Shown piece after piece: positions 22,636-35,777 of a DNA stretch of 64,000 nt. Origin of the DNA: Cannabis sativa. Lineage: Eukaryota > Streptophyta > Magnoliopsida > Rosales > Cannabaceae. A model generated the notes under the pieces. It did not search any database, was not told where the DNA came from, and saw only the letters and a program-made list of their open reading frames with translations. The stretch lies in contig NC_083602.1 in the NCBI RefSeq assembly GCF_029168945.1, positions 65,306,600 through 65,370,599 on the forward strand, read 5' to 3'. The translations under genes and the position numbers were made by a program. Position 1 is the stretch's first letter; each line of letters begins with the position of its first letter.

Positions 22636-23854
22636 GTATGGTATTATTTATATATATATATATTTATTTGTAGCTCTCTGCCCTTAATTAGCTAAGTTTA
22701 ATTAATTATCCACAAAACGTGATCTCTGCCCTAAGTAGCTTGTTAACCCATCCCCAATTATTGTCGGCACAACACTTATTAATCCATTAATATACACACA
22801 GTCGGTGAGGCCCTTTTTTGACTGTAAAATGTATAGAATCGGCCAAAAATCTGGTCTGGTAAGTATAATGTTGTCATTTATTATGCAAATAAAACACAAG
22901 GCTTGTCTACTAAGTATAAATTTCTAATTACAAATATTGTATAGATAATCACGAATTCATGTGTTTTAGTTAGGCATAATAAGTTGGTAATCATGATATG
23001 TATGTCTTGTACTTGTTGTTAGATTTTCTTTTATGGTTTAAGGATTTCGAAACTGTAATTTGTTGTATTAGGTATTATGTTATTACAAACTCATCAATGT
23101 ATTGATAATTCCTATTATGAAAAAAGATTAAATGTAATAATAACAATATTCTTTAAAAAAAATATATAATATATACATATGACGTGTTTAATTTAGCTGT
23201 AATGGTTTTATTAAAACTATTATTATATTTCTTTTGAAAAAATTAATATTATTTTCTTTTAATAAATTATACTTTACATTTAGTTTTATGGATATGTAAT
23301 TGCTATTAGTGCCAACAAAACAAGGTGGTTTCATTCATTTAGTGAGACTTGAGAGTTCATAGAAAATTATTTTATCATAAATTTGTAGCTCTCTTGATTG
23401 CCCATATATTCTTGGACATTCAATTAATTGAATGTGGTAAAAAATAAAATCTTATTCATGTACTTAAATTTATTGAGTTTAAGCTTTTGCATATATTGAC
23501 TTGACAAAATGGATTCAGAATAGAGTCATTGTGGACTTGCTTTTTAGCCCATTTGGTGTGTAATGTTATGTAATATGTTAAAGAGAATAGCAAAACGAGC
23601 AATTTTTTTGAGTTGTAACTAATAATTCAAAATTAGTTACCAATTTGATAAGTTAGTAAAACGCATAAGACCATAATATTATATGTATTTAATGGAATTG
23701 GATGATCATCACATCTTTGTCTTGAATTAATCAAAGATTGTGTTTGAATAACTGAAATTTTTGTTTTTATTTTTTATTTTTGATCTTGTTTGTTTTGATT
23801 ATTTTTGTGTATGAAATTTATTTTGTCATAGTCTAAAATTAATTTAATTATTAG
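22636..23854 (+). other. Probable 5' UTR intron of the hAT transposase
   Basis: CTCAG followed by GTATGG (22636) is a good donor, after a GC/CT-rich leader rich in GCC triplets. An acceptor TTATTAG ends at 23854, eight bases before the ATG at 23863. The 1.2 kb between is AT-rich and non-coding. Confidence 0.5.
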
Positions 23855-23862
23855 GTGGAGTT

Positions 23863-25994
23863 ATGGATATTAATATAGAAATACAAGATGTGGTTATAGA
23901 AGATAATGATATGCCTAATATTGAAGTGGAAGAGGAAGTAGAAGCTGATAAAGAGGAAATGGGGAATGAGAAAAATAAGAAGCCTAAGGGGAAGTCAGAT
24001 ATTTGGCAGTTTTTTACTAGAATTGTGGGTGGTAATCTTGAGGATCCTAGGGCAGCATGTAATTTTTGTGGGAAGGATTATGCTGCTCACCCTAAAAATT
24101 GCGGAACTAGTACTTTATGGAATCACTTGAATCGGTGTCCAAAGAATCCTAATAGGGTGAACAAACAAAAGATCTTGTGTTTCGAACCTAAGAAAGAGGG
24201 AGAGGGTGGTGCTACTGCGAACTTGATTGCAGTGCAATTTGATAAACAAAAGTGTAGGCAGTCTATTGCAAAATACATTTTGTTGGAGGAGTTGCCTTTT
24301 AGGCATGTGGAGAGTGAAGGGTTTAGGCAATTGATTCGTCAGTTAGAACCGAGACTTGAAACTATATCCCGTATGACAATTGCTAGAGACATTTATCAAC
24401 TGTACTTGGATGAAAAAGAAGTAATTAGAGGTGTTTTGAAAAAAGTAAGGGTTTCTCTTACTACTGACACATGGACTTCTATCCAAAATATAAACTATAT
24501 GTGTCTCACTGCACATTGGATTGATAGTGATTGGAAGTTACAAAAAAGGATCATTAACTTTTGTCAAATCACTGATCATAAAGGGGAGACAATAGGGACT
24601 GAGATTGAAAGTTGTCTTAATCAATGGGGGATTCATAAGATTTTCACAATTACGGATTGATAATGCTAGTACAAATAGCACTGCGATTGAGTATGTTTTG
24701 AGAAAATTCAAGAGCAAAAGGCATGCTATAATTTTGGATGGAGAGTTCTTGCATTTAAGATGTTGTGCACATATTGTCAATCTGATAGTAACTGATGGGC
24801 TAAAGGAGAAAAATGAGTCAATTGCTGCCATAAGAAATGCTGTGAAATATGTAAGATCATCACCATCAAGGTTGTTGGCATTTAAAGAATGTGTCAAAGC
24901 TGAAGATATTGAGTGTAAGGGGCTATTGTGTTTAGATGTGCCTACAAGATGGAACTCTACTTATTTGATGTTAGAGTGTGCTCTTAAGTTCCAAAAGGCA
25001 TTTGACAGGATAAAGACTGACAAAAATTATAGGTATTATTTCACTGAGGAGGATAATGGAAAGAGTAAGGAAGGACCACCTAATGAAGATGATTGGGAAA
25101 ATGCAAGGATCTTTGTGAAGTTTTTAAAAACGTTTTATGAAGTCACTTTGAAATTTAGTGGGTCTTCTTATGTGACCTCTAACTTGTATTTTCAAGAGAT
25201 CTGCGAAATTCAGAATGAGTTGATAACTTTGTCAAAGGAAAGAGATGGAATGCTATCCTCCATGGCTGCTAATATGAAGAGAAAATTTGATAAATATTGG
25301 GGAGAGTCAAAGGCAGCTAATGGTGCATTAATCATTGCTACTGTTCTTGATCCTAGGTACAAGTTACAATTTGTGGTTGACTGTTATGAAACTTTCTATG
25401 ATATATCATTGCGATCCAAAGTTGATTAAGAAAATTGAAGAGAATTTGCGCAAGCTGTTTGATTTTTACAATGAGATGCACTTTGGTGTGGGCCCAAGTT
25501 CAACTACAAGTTCTAATTTATCAGTTTCTGTTGAAGGAGATACAACTAAACCTGGGGGACTTGTCTCCAAGTTTATGTCTAAAAAACGACAACATGATGG
25601 TGAAAGAAATAGAAATGAGATTGACAAATATTTGGCTGATGATACTGAAGATTTTGTTGTGGGTCAGCGTTTTGATATCTTGAAGTGGTGGACGGGACAA
25701 TCGAATAGGTATCCGGTATTATCTTTGATTGCTCAAGATGTTTTGGCCATTCCTGTTACCACTGTGCCATCAGAGTCTGCATTTTCAATTGGGGGGCGTA
25801 TTCTTGATCCATTTCGAAGCTCATTACTACCAAAGACAGTGGAGGGTCTAATATGTTTGAAGAATTGGTATAGTGAAAGCAACCAACCAATTATTGTCAA
25901 GGAATACATGGATGAAGAAGAATTACTAAATACTTCTGAACAACTTGAAAATGGTAAAATATACTATTTGATCTTGAAAACTCCTTATACATAA
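23863..25994 (+). pseudogene. hAT transposase (BED zinc finger, RICESLEEPER-like), frameshifted
   Basis: Three overlapping frames together cover a hAT transposase. Part 1 (23863-24660): acidic N-terminus, then a BED finger with CNFC and a later H-x3-C (HLNRC), then the start of the catalytic domain (LTTDTWTS). Part 2 (up to 25429): DNAS and RCCAHIVNL motifs and the PTRWNSTYLML block. Part 3 (to 25994): C-terminal hAT dimerisation domain with VLAIPVTTVPSESAFS and RSSLLPKTVEGLICLKNW. Frame changes: one extra base near 24657 and one indel near 25410. Known role: cut-and-paste transposition, dimerising through the C-terminal domain. Two breaks make it inactive, though little else has decayed, so its loss is fairly recent. 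Confidence 0.9.
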
Positions 25995-27482
25995 ATTTTT
26001 TATTACTGTTACGCTAAAAAAAATTATCTTGTTATGATATATATTTCATTCGTTTGCAGATATTATTGCTAGCGAGCATCCTAAATGATATATAGCGTCG
26101 TTGCAAGTTTGAAATGGTTTCATTAGAGATTAAGGTTGGTTATTATAATTATGCATTGTAATTTAATCAATATCAAGTTGTTATTTATATGGTAATTAAA
26201 TTTTTTTATTATTTTGCAGAGTTGCATTTCATTTGGAGCCAACTTTTGAAGTCACTTTTGTTTTAATTATGGAGACTTTATGAATTATTATGAACTTAGA
26301 TTGTGTTATGGACTTAAATTATGGACTTTTTTTTTTTTTGGATGGTTATGAACTTGTATGGACTTTTTAAGGACCTTTTCTAGATTGTTATGGAATAGTA
26401 CTATGGACTTTATAAGAATTATTACGAAATTTTCATGGATTATTATTATGCCTTGTTGTGGAGTTTATAAAGATTGATATGAATTTTTTAAGGACTTTTA
26501 TGCATTGTTATTAACAGGTATAAACTTTTAGTTAATTTTTTTTTTCTTGTGACAATATACTTTGGAAGTTTTGATTTTTAAGCAACCCAAACCGCCCAAA
26601 AAACCGCATAAAACCGCCCCTTAAAAAACCGCCCAACCCAAACTTTTATTGGGCAGGTATGGGTTGTGATTTTAAAAAACCGCCAAATAAAAAAACCGCC
26701 AAACCGCCCAAAAACCGCCCAACCCAACCCATGTGCAGGCCTAATTTATTCCTTAAAACACTTGACCCCGTATAAATGATATTTCAGCTTATGTGAAATG
26801 AGTACTCCACCATTTATGTTCGTTTGGTCAAGCTCGAAGGAGATCATCCTTTGCTTACTATTCGCCAGATAGAAGCTATAGATTCCATGTTTATGATAGC
26901 GCTCCCACTCAATTGCACTACCGTGTTCCCAAAATGTACGTATCACCCTGACCTAAAAGTAGGCTTAACTAACAAATCAAAGAACACGAATAGCCTTTCA
27001 AGATTGAGCCTAATCATAACAGGATTAAGAACATTTGATCTAGGATCAACTAGGCGATATTGACTTGAATAGATATTACGGTAAGTTTAATAAATCTAAG
27101 TCAAAGTTCAATATCGGTCCCTTCCGATGCATACTCCATGCATCCAACCTGAGCTTTACTTTAACCAATGCTCTGGAAAGAACATAGCACTTATCCAAAT
27201 GCAAGTAAACTCTGTTGTAGATTATCATATCAGTAAAACCCTATGTCTGATAAATCTAGGAAACTTTATTCACATAGTCATGTTTACTTTCCAATGTGTT
27301 GACAGCACAATAAACAGGATCAAGTATGTGAAAAGGGTTTCAGATGAATTTATACATTATGTACATATAATCATGAAATAAATCATGTGAACCATGCAAC
27401 ATTAAATGTTATTTCTGATCTATATTAATAAGTAAATCTGATTATATTGAAATGAGTTTTATTTAGGGCATAAAACCCAACA

Positions 27483-30240
27483 AACTCCCACTTGCACTAA
27501 TATAAAACAAAAAGTGCGTTTCAAATAATCTCAACACCTTGATATACAAATCAAGTGTAGTAGTAGTAAACTCCTCGTAATAGGATCTGAAAGGTTGAAT
27601 TAACCACAACCTTTTCTCCACCATTACTCTTCCTTAATCACAAAATCATTGATAATGTGAAATTCCTCTCTATATGTCCACTCTCTTGGGATACTGGATT
27701 CTATACCTTTGGCAACTACTTTTGGTTAATCAGGAAAGTGACACTAGTAGTTTAAGGCAATTTGGAATGGTGCCAAAGATGTATAGAACTTTCCTTAGAC
27801 TGAATAAGTACCTTTCCTGCAACTTTAACATTCAGTCCCTCTCTGGTAGACCTGGAGACTTCAGATAGGTTTTTACACTTCTCCAAAATCACTATTCCAC
27901 CCCCAGAGTAATCACCATCTTATCAGAAAGATTTACTAGCACAAAGGCAAATTTCGAAATCTGATATGGTGTAGTCTAAGAGTTTTAAACACACCCTTAT
28001 AGACTAACATATAGTTCCTCTTCTTTATCTTAAGATTTACTTGATTGTCTTCCAATGTTCTTCTCCTGGATTAATCTGATACCTACTCATTACTCCCACT
28101 CAACAGCAGGTGTCTGGTCTAAGGCATACAAAAGCATATCTAAGACCTCTCACTGTTGATTTAAGAAATTCTTTCATGGCTTTATCTTTTCTGGAATAGT
28201 TAAGACTTTTCCTTAGATAAAATCTATACCTAAGAAGTTGTGAAGCTTCTATAGATTGCCATTAGAAAGAAAATGCTTCAGCATCTTACTAAAGTAAGTT
28301 GCTTGCATTAGAGTAAGTAATTACCAGGTATACCACAAGCCATAGGTTTAGATAAACTCAAACCTATAATACTAGGAACAGGAAGTTTTGTTAAGTCCAT
28401 TGAATAGACTTATAAACGTAAATTTTCTTTTATGTCCTTGTAATAGAAAACTTAAGGTTACTCCATGTGAATGGATTAAACCATAGTTCTATTGGCTTTC
28501 TTCTTAGTTTCTTATCTTGACAATCCATTACTTGTTTAAACTCACAATGGATTTTAATCACTAGTGTCTCCCAAGTCATAAGAAGGTGAGTTCCTAGAAA
28601 CTCTCCCACTACGACAAGGTACCGTGAATTATGTCGAAGAAAACTAAATGGTATTAACCTCTTTGGTTGTGACAAGACAACAGAGGCAGTGGGATCATCA
28701 TATGTCAAATAAGATGATAGAACACTTTTGGAATCAAGAATTAAATATCTCCTTTATTTTCTACTTGTTTTCAGACTTAGTCATTATCTTAGAAAAGTAG
28801 TATTTGTTTGAACAAACACTTTCTTATCTATTGACAATGGGATGGTCCACCCCTAATCACTTAGAACAGCTAACAAACCATGGTTAACAGTTCTAGCTTT
28901 TCTTAAGATTTTGATTAGGTCATCCATGAATCTAGTAATGATTTACATTAAGTATACAACCATTACATCATTCTGAAATTGTATTACCATAGAAGGAATT
29001 AGGCAACGACCAGTAACTAATCATCAACTTGCAACTCGAAATTTCTGGGGAGGTAAGATAGGATATAATTCAAAAATCAATTTAATGATCTTTGAACTGC
29101 ATATCTACTAACTATTTCTCCACCCCTATCAGTTCGCAAGATCTTTAACCACTTACCTTAATGGTTTTAACCATTGCTAGAAATAAATGAAATTTTTCAA
29201 ACATTTCAAATTTCTTGCTAAAACGTATAATCTAGAGTTATCGTTTGAAGAATACAACGAAAAACTCATATCCACCCCTGAATGTGCATCCATCTTCGAA
29301 TGAGATGAACTACTTTCAGTGGATATAGGCATATTAACTCTTTGCAGAGATTGATCTTGTCAAATCCACTATGAACAAGATACAAATGCCATAGATTAAA
29401 AAAATGTGGTAGTGTCTTTTGATGACTTAGGTTTATAAAAGAATTCTTAGAATAGTGCAAGTGGATCCTGGTCACAGAATACCTAACTCATATTCCATAC
29501 AGTTTGAATCCATTAATAAAAGATGGATATTAAACACTTGAGAAAGTGTAACTGTATTGTATCTGGAATTAGAAATATAAGAAAATTTCTGTTTGGAATC
29601 TAAAATTAAAGTCAAAGACTTAAATTTATACCAAATATTATGAGTAATTCTCTCTTGGACCACCACTACTAATACAAACTCTAAGTCAGATTTGCCCATA
29701 CAAGTAGGAGATTTCTAAGATTGAGGATTTATATCAATTGGGAATAGAATTTCGGGATTATAATCATATGCGTCATATAAAATGACATGAAATGATTTAT
29801 AGACCATTCATCCAATGATATGTTTTTAAAGCTAATTCGAAATGAATAAGCTAAGAGGAATTAGGATAATTTCGTTTAAAATAAGAATCCAACGATGCTT
29901 CGATTAGCGAAAGTCAAAGTAATCTTATTTATACAATCTTCTTGTTTCATATCGTAAAAATACTAGTCTAAGGTGTCATCAATTGATGAACAGATAGATG
30001 TCGCATATACAATATTTATCTTTCGAGATCTAACACTATTATGTATGTCTAATGGTGAAAATCCACTAGGGATTTATCTCATTAGATAAACAAGCCAAGT
30101 TAGACCAACAATGAAGATTCGAAATTAAACTACAACTTAATAACAGAAAATAACATGGTTCAATATAAATTAATACACAATTCAGAAATTATAAACATAT
30201 AGCAAGTAGGAATGACAAGTGAAAATACTAAAACTTACAA
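27483..30240 (-). pseudogene. Copia A decayed gag-pol
   Basis: Minus-strand remnants in the expected order: an integrase zinc-region start (LWHL) around 29400, the integrase motif RTDRGGE around 29130, and an end-of-reverse-transcriptase block around 28100. Frames change often and stops are dense. The region is about 2.8 kb, against 3.7 kb of gag-pol in copy C, so large deletions are present. The purine tract is intact at 27483. No protein can be made. Confidence 0.75.
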
Positions 30241-33200
30241 TCCTAAATAATTTCCAAGGTTTTCAACAAACTGATATCAGTGTCCCGTTTAGGCGAGAGT
30301 CAAAGCTACCATTCATTGAATAGAGTTGTCAGCTCGTCTAAAATGTTAAACATTCTAGCAACCTTTTATTCGATCAAGATTGGAATTCAGCGTTGTCCCG
30401 TTTAGGCGAGAGTCAAGGCAATTCTATCTTATGAGCTTCCACCATTGTTTCATAATTTGCAAGTCAAGTATGGTCGCCACCATTAGGGTGATCCATACCA
30501 TACAAAACACTTACAAACTACTTATCATGCGAGGTTAAACGATGCGAAATTGCTAATGAACGTTCCTCCATTAGGGAGGATTACTCACTAAAACAAACGC
30601 GGTGTAAAACCCACAATGGAGATCGAATGTCTTAATAATAAAGCTCATTATTTAAAGAGAGTTGTATTTTCTTTGATTCTCTTTATTTATTCTATTTATT
30701 TTAAATATATATTATTTAATTAAAATTTCCAATTTAGAATGAAAAATTCTAAATATAAATTTTAATTTAATATTTATAAATTTTACTTAGATGGTTATGA
30801 AAATAACATGAATTATTTCCATCTTAGTAATAATTTCCAATAAATATTTAGAAAAATATTCAATTTAAGTTGTTACAAAATTAATTTAAATTAATTTACA
30901 ACTCAAATTTTATTTTCTATAAATATATATATTGCATTTCGAAAAAATTAAAGTATTTAAGAATACAATTTTCGAAAAATGCATATTAAAATAAAGAATA
31001 AATCCTGGAAAAATTATTCTAATTTAATGTTGGCCCAAAATTAATTAATAAAATTAATTTACAACAAAAAATATAATTTTCCTATTTAATTAAATATATA
31101 AGAAAAATTACAAATATTTAAGTATGATGATGAAAATCAACTTAAATATTAATTTTCTATTTAATTAAATACACTAGAAAAATACTTCAAGCAAAAATAT
31201 CACCTATCTAGATTTTCTTTTGACTAATTAATTCAATTTCTAATAATATATTTTAATTCAATTTATTTTAAATTAATCAATAAATGAAAAAATCATTGAT
31301 TTAAGTTGATCCAAGAATTAATTAAAATAAATAATTAATTTACAACTTAATCTATTTTTCAAGATAAAATTCGAAATTCTAGCATTTAAGAAATGCAATT
31401 TCGAAAATTGATTAATAAAATAAAGGAAAAATATATTTTGAAAATTATTTAAATTTAGTTGAAAAAAAAATAAATTACAACTAAAAATAATTTTCTATTT
31501 AATTAAATGTCATGAAAAAGAAATATTTAAGTATGATGATAAAAATCAACTTAGATATTTAATTTTTCAAATTAATTAAATGTATTAAATTCAAGAAATA
31601 AATAATTAAGTGTAGAGAAGGCTTAATTATTAATCTCTAGTTTAATACTAGGAAAAATATACTTAAAATAAATTGTACCAAAATTAATTATATAAATAAT
31701 TAATTTCACAATTTATAATATTTTCCTATTTAATATTAGAAATAATAAGTAGTCTAGAAATAACTATCTAGAAAATATCTTATTTGACTAAGTATCTTTT
31801 CCACAAAATTTGAATAAATATCTAATTTAAGTTGTACTAGAAAAAATCTAGAACTTGAATATTTTCAAATTTAAATTTAATTAAATATCAAAAATTAAGT
31901 TGTAACCACTTAATTTGAAAATATTCCACTTTAAGTTAATATTCGAAAAGATATTAACTTAAAAAAAAAATATCTAAAGAATCTTAATAACCAATGCCTA
32001 AAATTCCTCAACTTAATTTTAAAATTTGAAATTCAAAAGATATTCAGATTTAAGTTGGTTAGTTGTAGATAACTAAATATCAACTTAAATAGGAATATTT
32101 AATGAAAAATTTAAATTAAGCTCCAGAAAGAATCTAGATGGTTATAATTCTATATTTAATTAAATACAAGAAAATACATATAGTTTAGCTTAGAATAAAA
32201 AATTCTTTAAACTATATTTTTCTTAAATTAATTTCAAAATAAATGAAATTAATTATGTTGCTAATCAATTTTATTAGGTTAAACTAGTTTAATTAACCTA
32301 GTACAGTCATTCAAATCAGGCAAATGGGCCTTCACAATTGGGGTGGTTTGTGTGAGGAGGTGCTGAGTTGAGTATGTCGTACCCACTTCTATGGCTCCCA
32401 ACTCTCACACAAGGCCCAAAAGAGAGGAATTTAACCTTAATAAGAACAACTGTTATTATTTGAATAAACCCAAAACTAAATGGGCCTAAATAAAATCTAT
32501 CAAGAACTATGATATTTTATTTAGCAACAACAACCTATATGCATCTATAATAAAATTAAACACATAGGCTCACACAGGCACACTTTGGATGGGTCCTATC
32601 ATGTTGCTAGGTCATACACAGATGAAAGAAGATTGTAAATTATACCTGTTACAATTTATTATCTTGACCAAGGGAGCCATCAGATCATTAGATCTGGCAA
32701 AAAGTAACCATGGCTATTTGCAATCAAGTAATAATAGGTTTTGAAAACTTACACATAAGCTAAAACACATACTCCTGCAACAAGGTTAGCTGGATAGTTG
32801 GATGTAGGATTTATTTAATTTTAAATTAAATATTTAATTTCGAAAATAATTAATTAAATAATAAAAAATTTCGAAAATTTTAAAAGAAATTGAAAAAAAA
32901 TTCGAAAATTAAAAAAAATAAATTTAAAATTAAACCTACAATTTTGAAAAATTAGGTTTCAACCAACCTAAATATCATTTCAAAAATTTGCTAACTACTT
33001 TTAAAAATTAAATGTTATTTTAAAAATAAAAATTAACTAAAAATTAGAAAAGATAAATAAAATATCTTTTCAAATTTTTAAATTTAATTCAAATAAATAC
33101 AATAACAAAATTTAAAAGTTAGCAAAATATCTTATATCTATTTAAAATTACATGATTATAAATATTTTATTTTAAATTTAAATATGGTCAAAATATCTAA

Positions 33201-33894
33201 AAAGATTTAATTAAAAAATCTTAAAAGATAAGATATAATTAAAAATATCTTAAAAGATAAGATATTTTAAAAAAAATATCTTAAAAGATTTTATAAATAT
33301 CTTATAAAATCTGACCTTAAATTTAAAAAAATAAGATATAATCAAATTTAAAAATAAGATAGATTTTTAAGCAAGAAGATAGATACTAATTCTATTCAAA
33401 TTCAAATTACACTAATATCTTGAATTAAATTTAAAAAATATTAAATTAATTCAAAATGATAATTAGAATTAAATTAGGAATAGTAATAGTATAAATACAA
33501 AACTATACAAAAAATTGGAAGTTAATTCCATGAAAAAGCATGAAAAATTGAAGAAAAACAAAAAATTTCGAAACTGTACGGACAGATTTGCGATCGCAGG
33601 AAAATATCAAGACAAATGTTGATTTTGTCAAATCTTCAAAAAATCATAACTAATTCAAATAAAATCCAAATTAAGTTCTGTAAAAGGCTAACTTGCTTAG
33701 TTTTTTCCATACTATCCAATAAAAATAATTCCAGAGATAAAATCGCAATTATTTTTCACGAAATTTTCACAAACATCAATCAATCATCAAATAACACTCA
33801 ATACAACATGATACCATCCAAAGAACATACAAACAATCGTTTTAAAGTCCAAATTTCTTGCAAGTAAATCAATTACCATGGCTCTGAGGCCAGT
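30241..33894 (-). other. Copia A leader (non-coding)
   Basis: Counterpart of 8605-11377 in element C: very AT-rich, with the duplicated 23-base motif (30281-30303, 30394-30416), the two CTAAT-loop hairpins in reverse complement (about 30480-30590), the CGATCGC palindrome near 33592, and a primer site beside the LTR that reads TGGCCTCAGAGCC on the minus strand (two changes from the initiator-Met complement). The open frame at 33616-33867 is a leader artefact. Confidence 0.75.
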
Positions 33895-35777
33895 TGTTGG
33901 AAATTTATTTTACCAGGATCTTAGATCTACTCACAAGTATGTTTATTAACATCCTAAATATGAACTTTCTAAAACGATAAATTAAACACATATAAAGTTT
34001 AAGAAACCTTACATTGGGTGCAGCGGAATATAATGACTCCTTCCGTTCAGATATCTAGCCCTCGATTCCTTTCTGTAGCAAAGCATTATCAATATCTGAA
34101 CCTGGATCTCTTTCTCTGAATCCTTGATGCTGAATCTCCTTTGCTGATGATCTTTCTTCACGATCTTCCTCACTATGATTGAGGTATCACTTGCTGTGTG
34201 TGGGCACTACTCATACACTAAGGATTTCGAAATATTGAAGAAGAAGAGAGAGAGTGGTCAGCTAAAGATAGGGAGAGAGAAGGCTCAGTTTTTCTGATTC
34301 AGAAAGTCTGAAGAAAAGTGTAATTTTCCTGAAGCCTTCACTATCTATTTATAGCATTCCACTAGGGTTAGATTTGAATTATATGGCATTAAAATAATGA
34401 AAAAATCAATTTAAAATGCTACAATAGGTGGTCGGCCATGCCTTTAATGGATTGGGCCTTAGGCTTTGCAATTTTGCAATTTTAACACCTTTTGTATCTG
34501 ATTTTCTCAAAAATGCCAATTTCCTAATTCAACCATTTAAATGCCAATTCTAACTATTTAATAACTATAAATAATTATTAAATAATATTGTCATTTATCA
34601 TATTTATTAATTGAACCATACAAAGTATCATAATTAACAAATATGCCCCTAAAAATCTTTCTTTACAATTTCGCCCTTACTTAGTGAAAAATTCACAAAT
34701 AGACATAGTCTAATTTGAGAATTATAATTGATTAACCAATTACATGAGTCTGACAAGCAATATTATCTCAACTAGTGGGGGGACCATGGGTCTATATAAC
34801 CGAGCTTCCAATAAGTAGATCAAGAATTTAGCACTAAAATTCACTAACTTATTAATTCTTCGTTGAATCCACGCATAGAACTTAGAATTGCACTCTCAGT
34901 ATATAGAATGCTCTATATGTTCCACCATATAGACACATCATTAGTTATCTATTGATATAATCCTAATGTGATCAATGATCCTCTATATGAATGATCTACA
35001 CTGTAAAGGGATTAAATTACCGTTACACCCTACAATGTATTTATTCCTTAAAACACTTGACCCCGTATAAATGATATTTCAGCTTATGTGAAATGAGTAC
35101 TCCACCATTTATGTTCGTTTGGTCAAGCTCGAAGGAGATCATCCTTTGCTTACTATTCGCCAGATAGAAGCTATAGATTCCATGTTTATGATAGCGCTCC
35201 CACTCAATTGCACTACCGTGTTCCCAAAATGTACGTATCACCCTGACCTAAAAGTAGGCTTAACTAACAAATCAAAGAACACGAATATCCTTTCAAGATT
35301 GAGCCTAATCATAACAGGATTAAGAACATTTGATCTAGGATCAACTAGGCGATATTGACTTGAATAGATATTACGGTAAGTTTAATAAATCTAAGTCAAA
35401 GTTCAATATCGGTCCCTTCCGATGCATACTCCATGCATCCAACCTGAGCTTTACTTTAACCAATGCTCTGGAAAGAACATAGCACTTCTCCAAATGCAAG
35501 TAAACTCTGTTGTAGATTATCATATCAGTAAAACCCTATGTCTGATAAATCTAGGAAACTTTATTCACATAGTCATGTTTACTTTCCAATGTGTTGACGG
35601 CACAATAAACAGGATCAAGTATGTGAAAAGGGTTTCAGATGAATTTATACATTATGTACATATAATCATGAAATAAATCATGTGAACCATGCAACATTAA
35701 ATGTTATTTCTGATCTATATTAATAAGTAAATCTGATTATATTGAAATGAGTTTTATTTAGGGCATAAAACCCAACA
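33895..35777 (-). repeat. Copia A 5' LTR
   Basis: 1,883 bases, TGTTGG to CCCAACA. TATA box at 34346-34353. Its last 800 bases match the last 800 of copy B's right LTR without a difference that I could see. Confidence 0.92.

Larger units (their letters stand above)
22198..26743 (+). mobile_element. hAT transposon with degenerate transposase
   Basis: Ends TAGGCCGGAACAT and, in reverse complement, TAGGCCTGCACAT. The 8-base duplication ATTTATTC (22190-22197, 26744-26751) is exact, and the empty site is seen uninterrupted in the other LTRs (for example near 35039). Subterminal regions carry many AACCGC/AACCGCCC repeats at both ends, probable transposase binding sites. It carries a BED-finger hAT transposase gene with a leader intron. 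4,546 bases. Confidence 0.93.
21041..27482 (-). repeat. Copia A 3' LTR, interrupted by hAT at 22198-26743
   Basis: Begins TGTTGGAAATTTATTTTACC and ends AAAACCCAACA; about 1,888 bases once the hAT and one copy of ATTTATTC are removed. TATA box on the minus strand at 21491-21498. Confidence 0.9.
21041..35777 (-). mobile_element. Copia retrotransposon A (minus strand), nested in B's LTR
   Basis: Target duplication CTTAG at 21036-21040 and 35778-35782. Left (3') LTR 21041-27482, itself split by the hAT element; right (5') LTR 33895-35777. Without the hAT the element is about 10.18 kb, close to intact element C. The LTRs differ at roughly 14 places plus an 8-base indel by eye. Only eroded pol is present, so it was probably copied by proteins supplied in trans. 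Confidence 0.92.

Noticed and set aside
26824..27381. Small open frames repeated at 35119-35676, 37291-37545 and 56821-57378
   Set aside because: They fall at the same place in copia LTRs of copies A and B. Open by chance and shared by descent.
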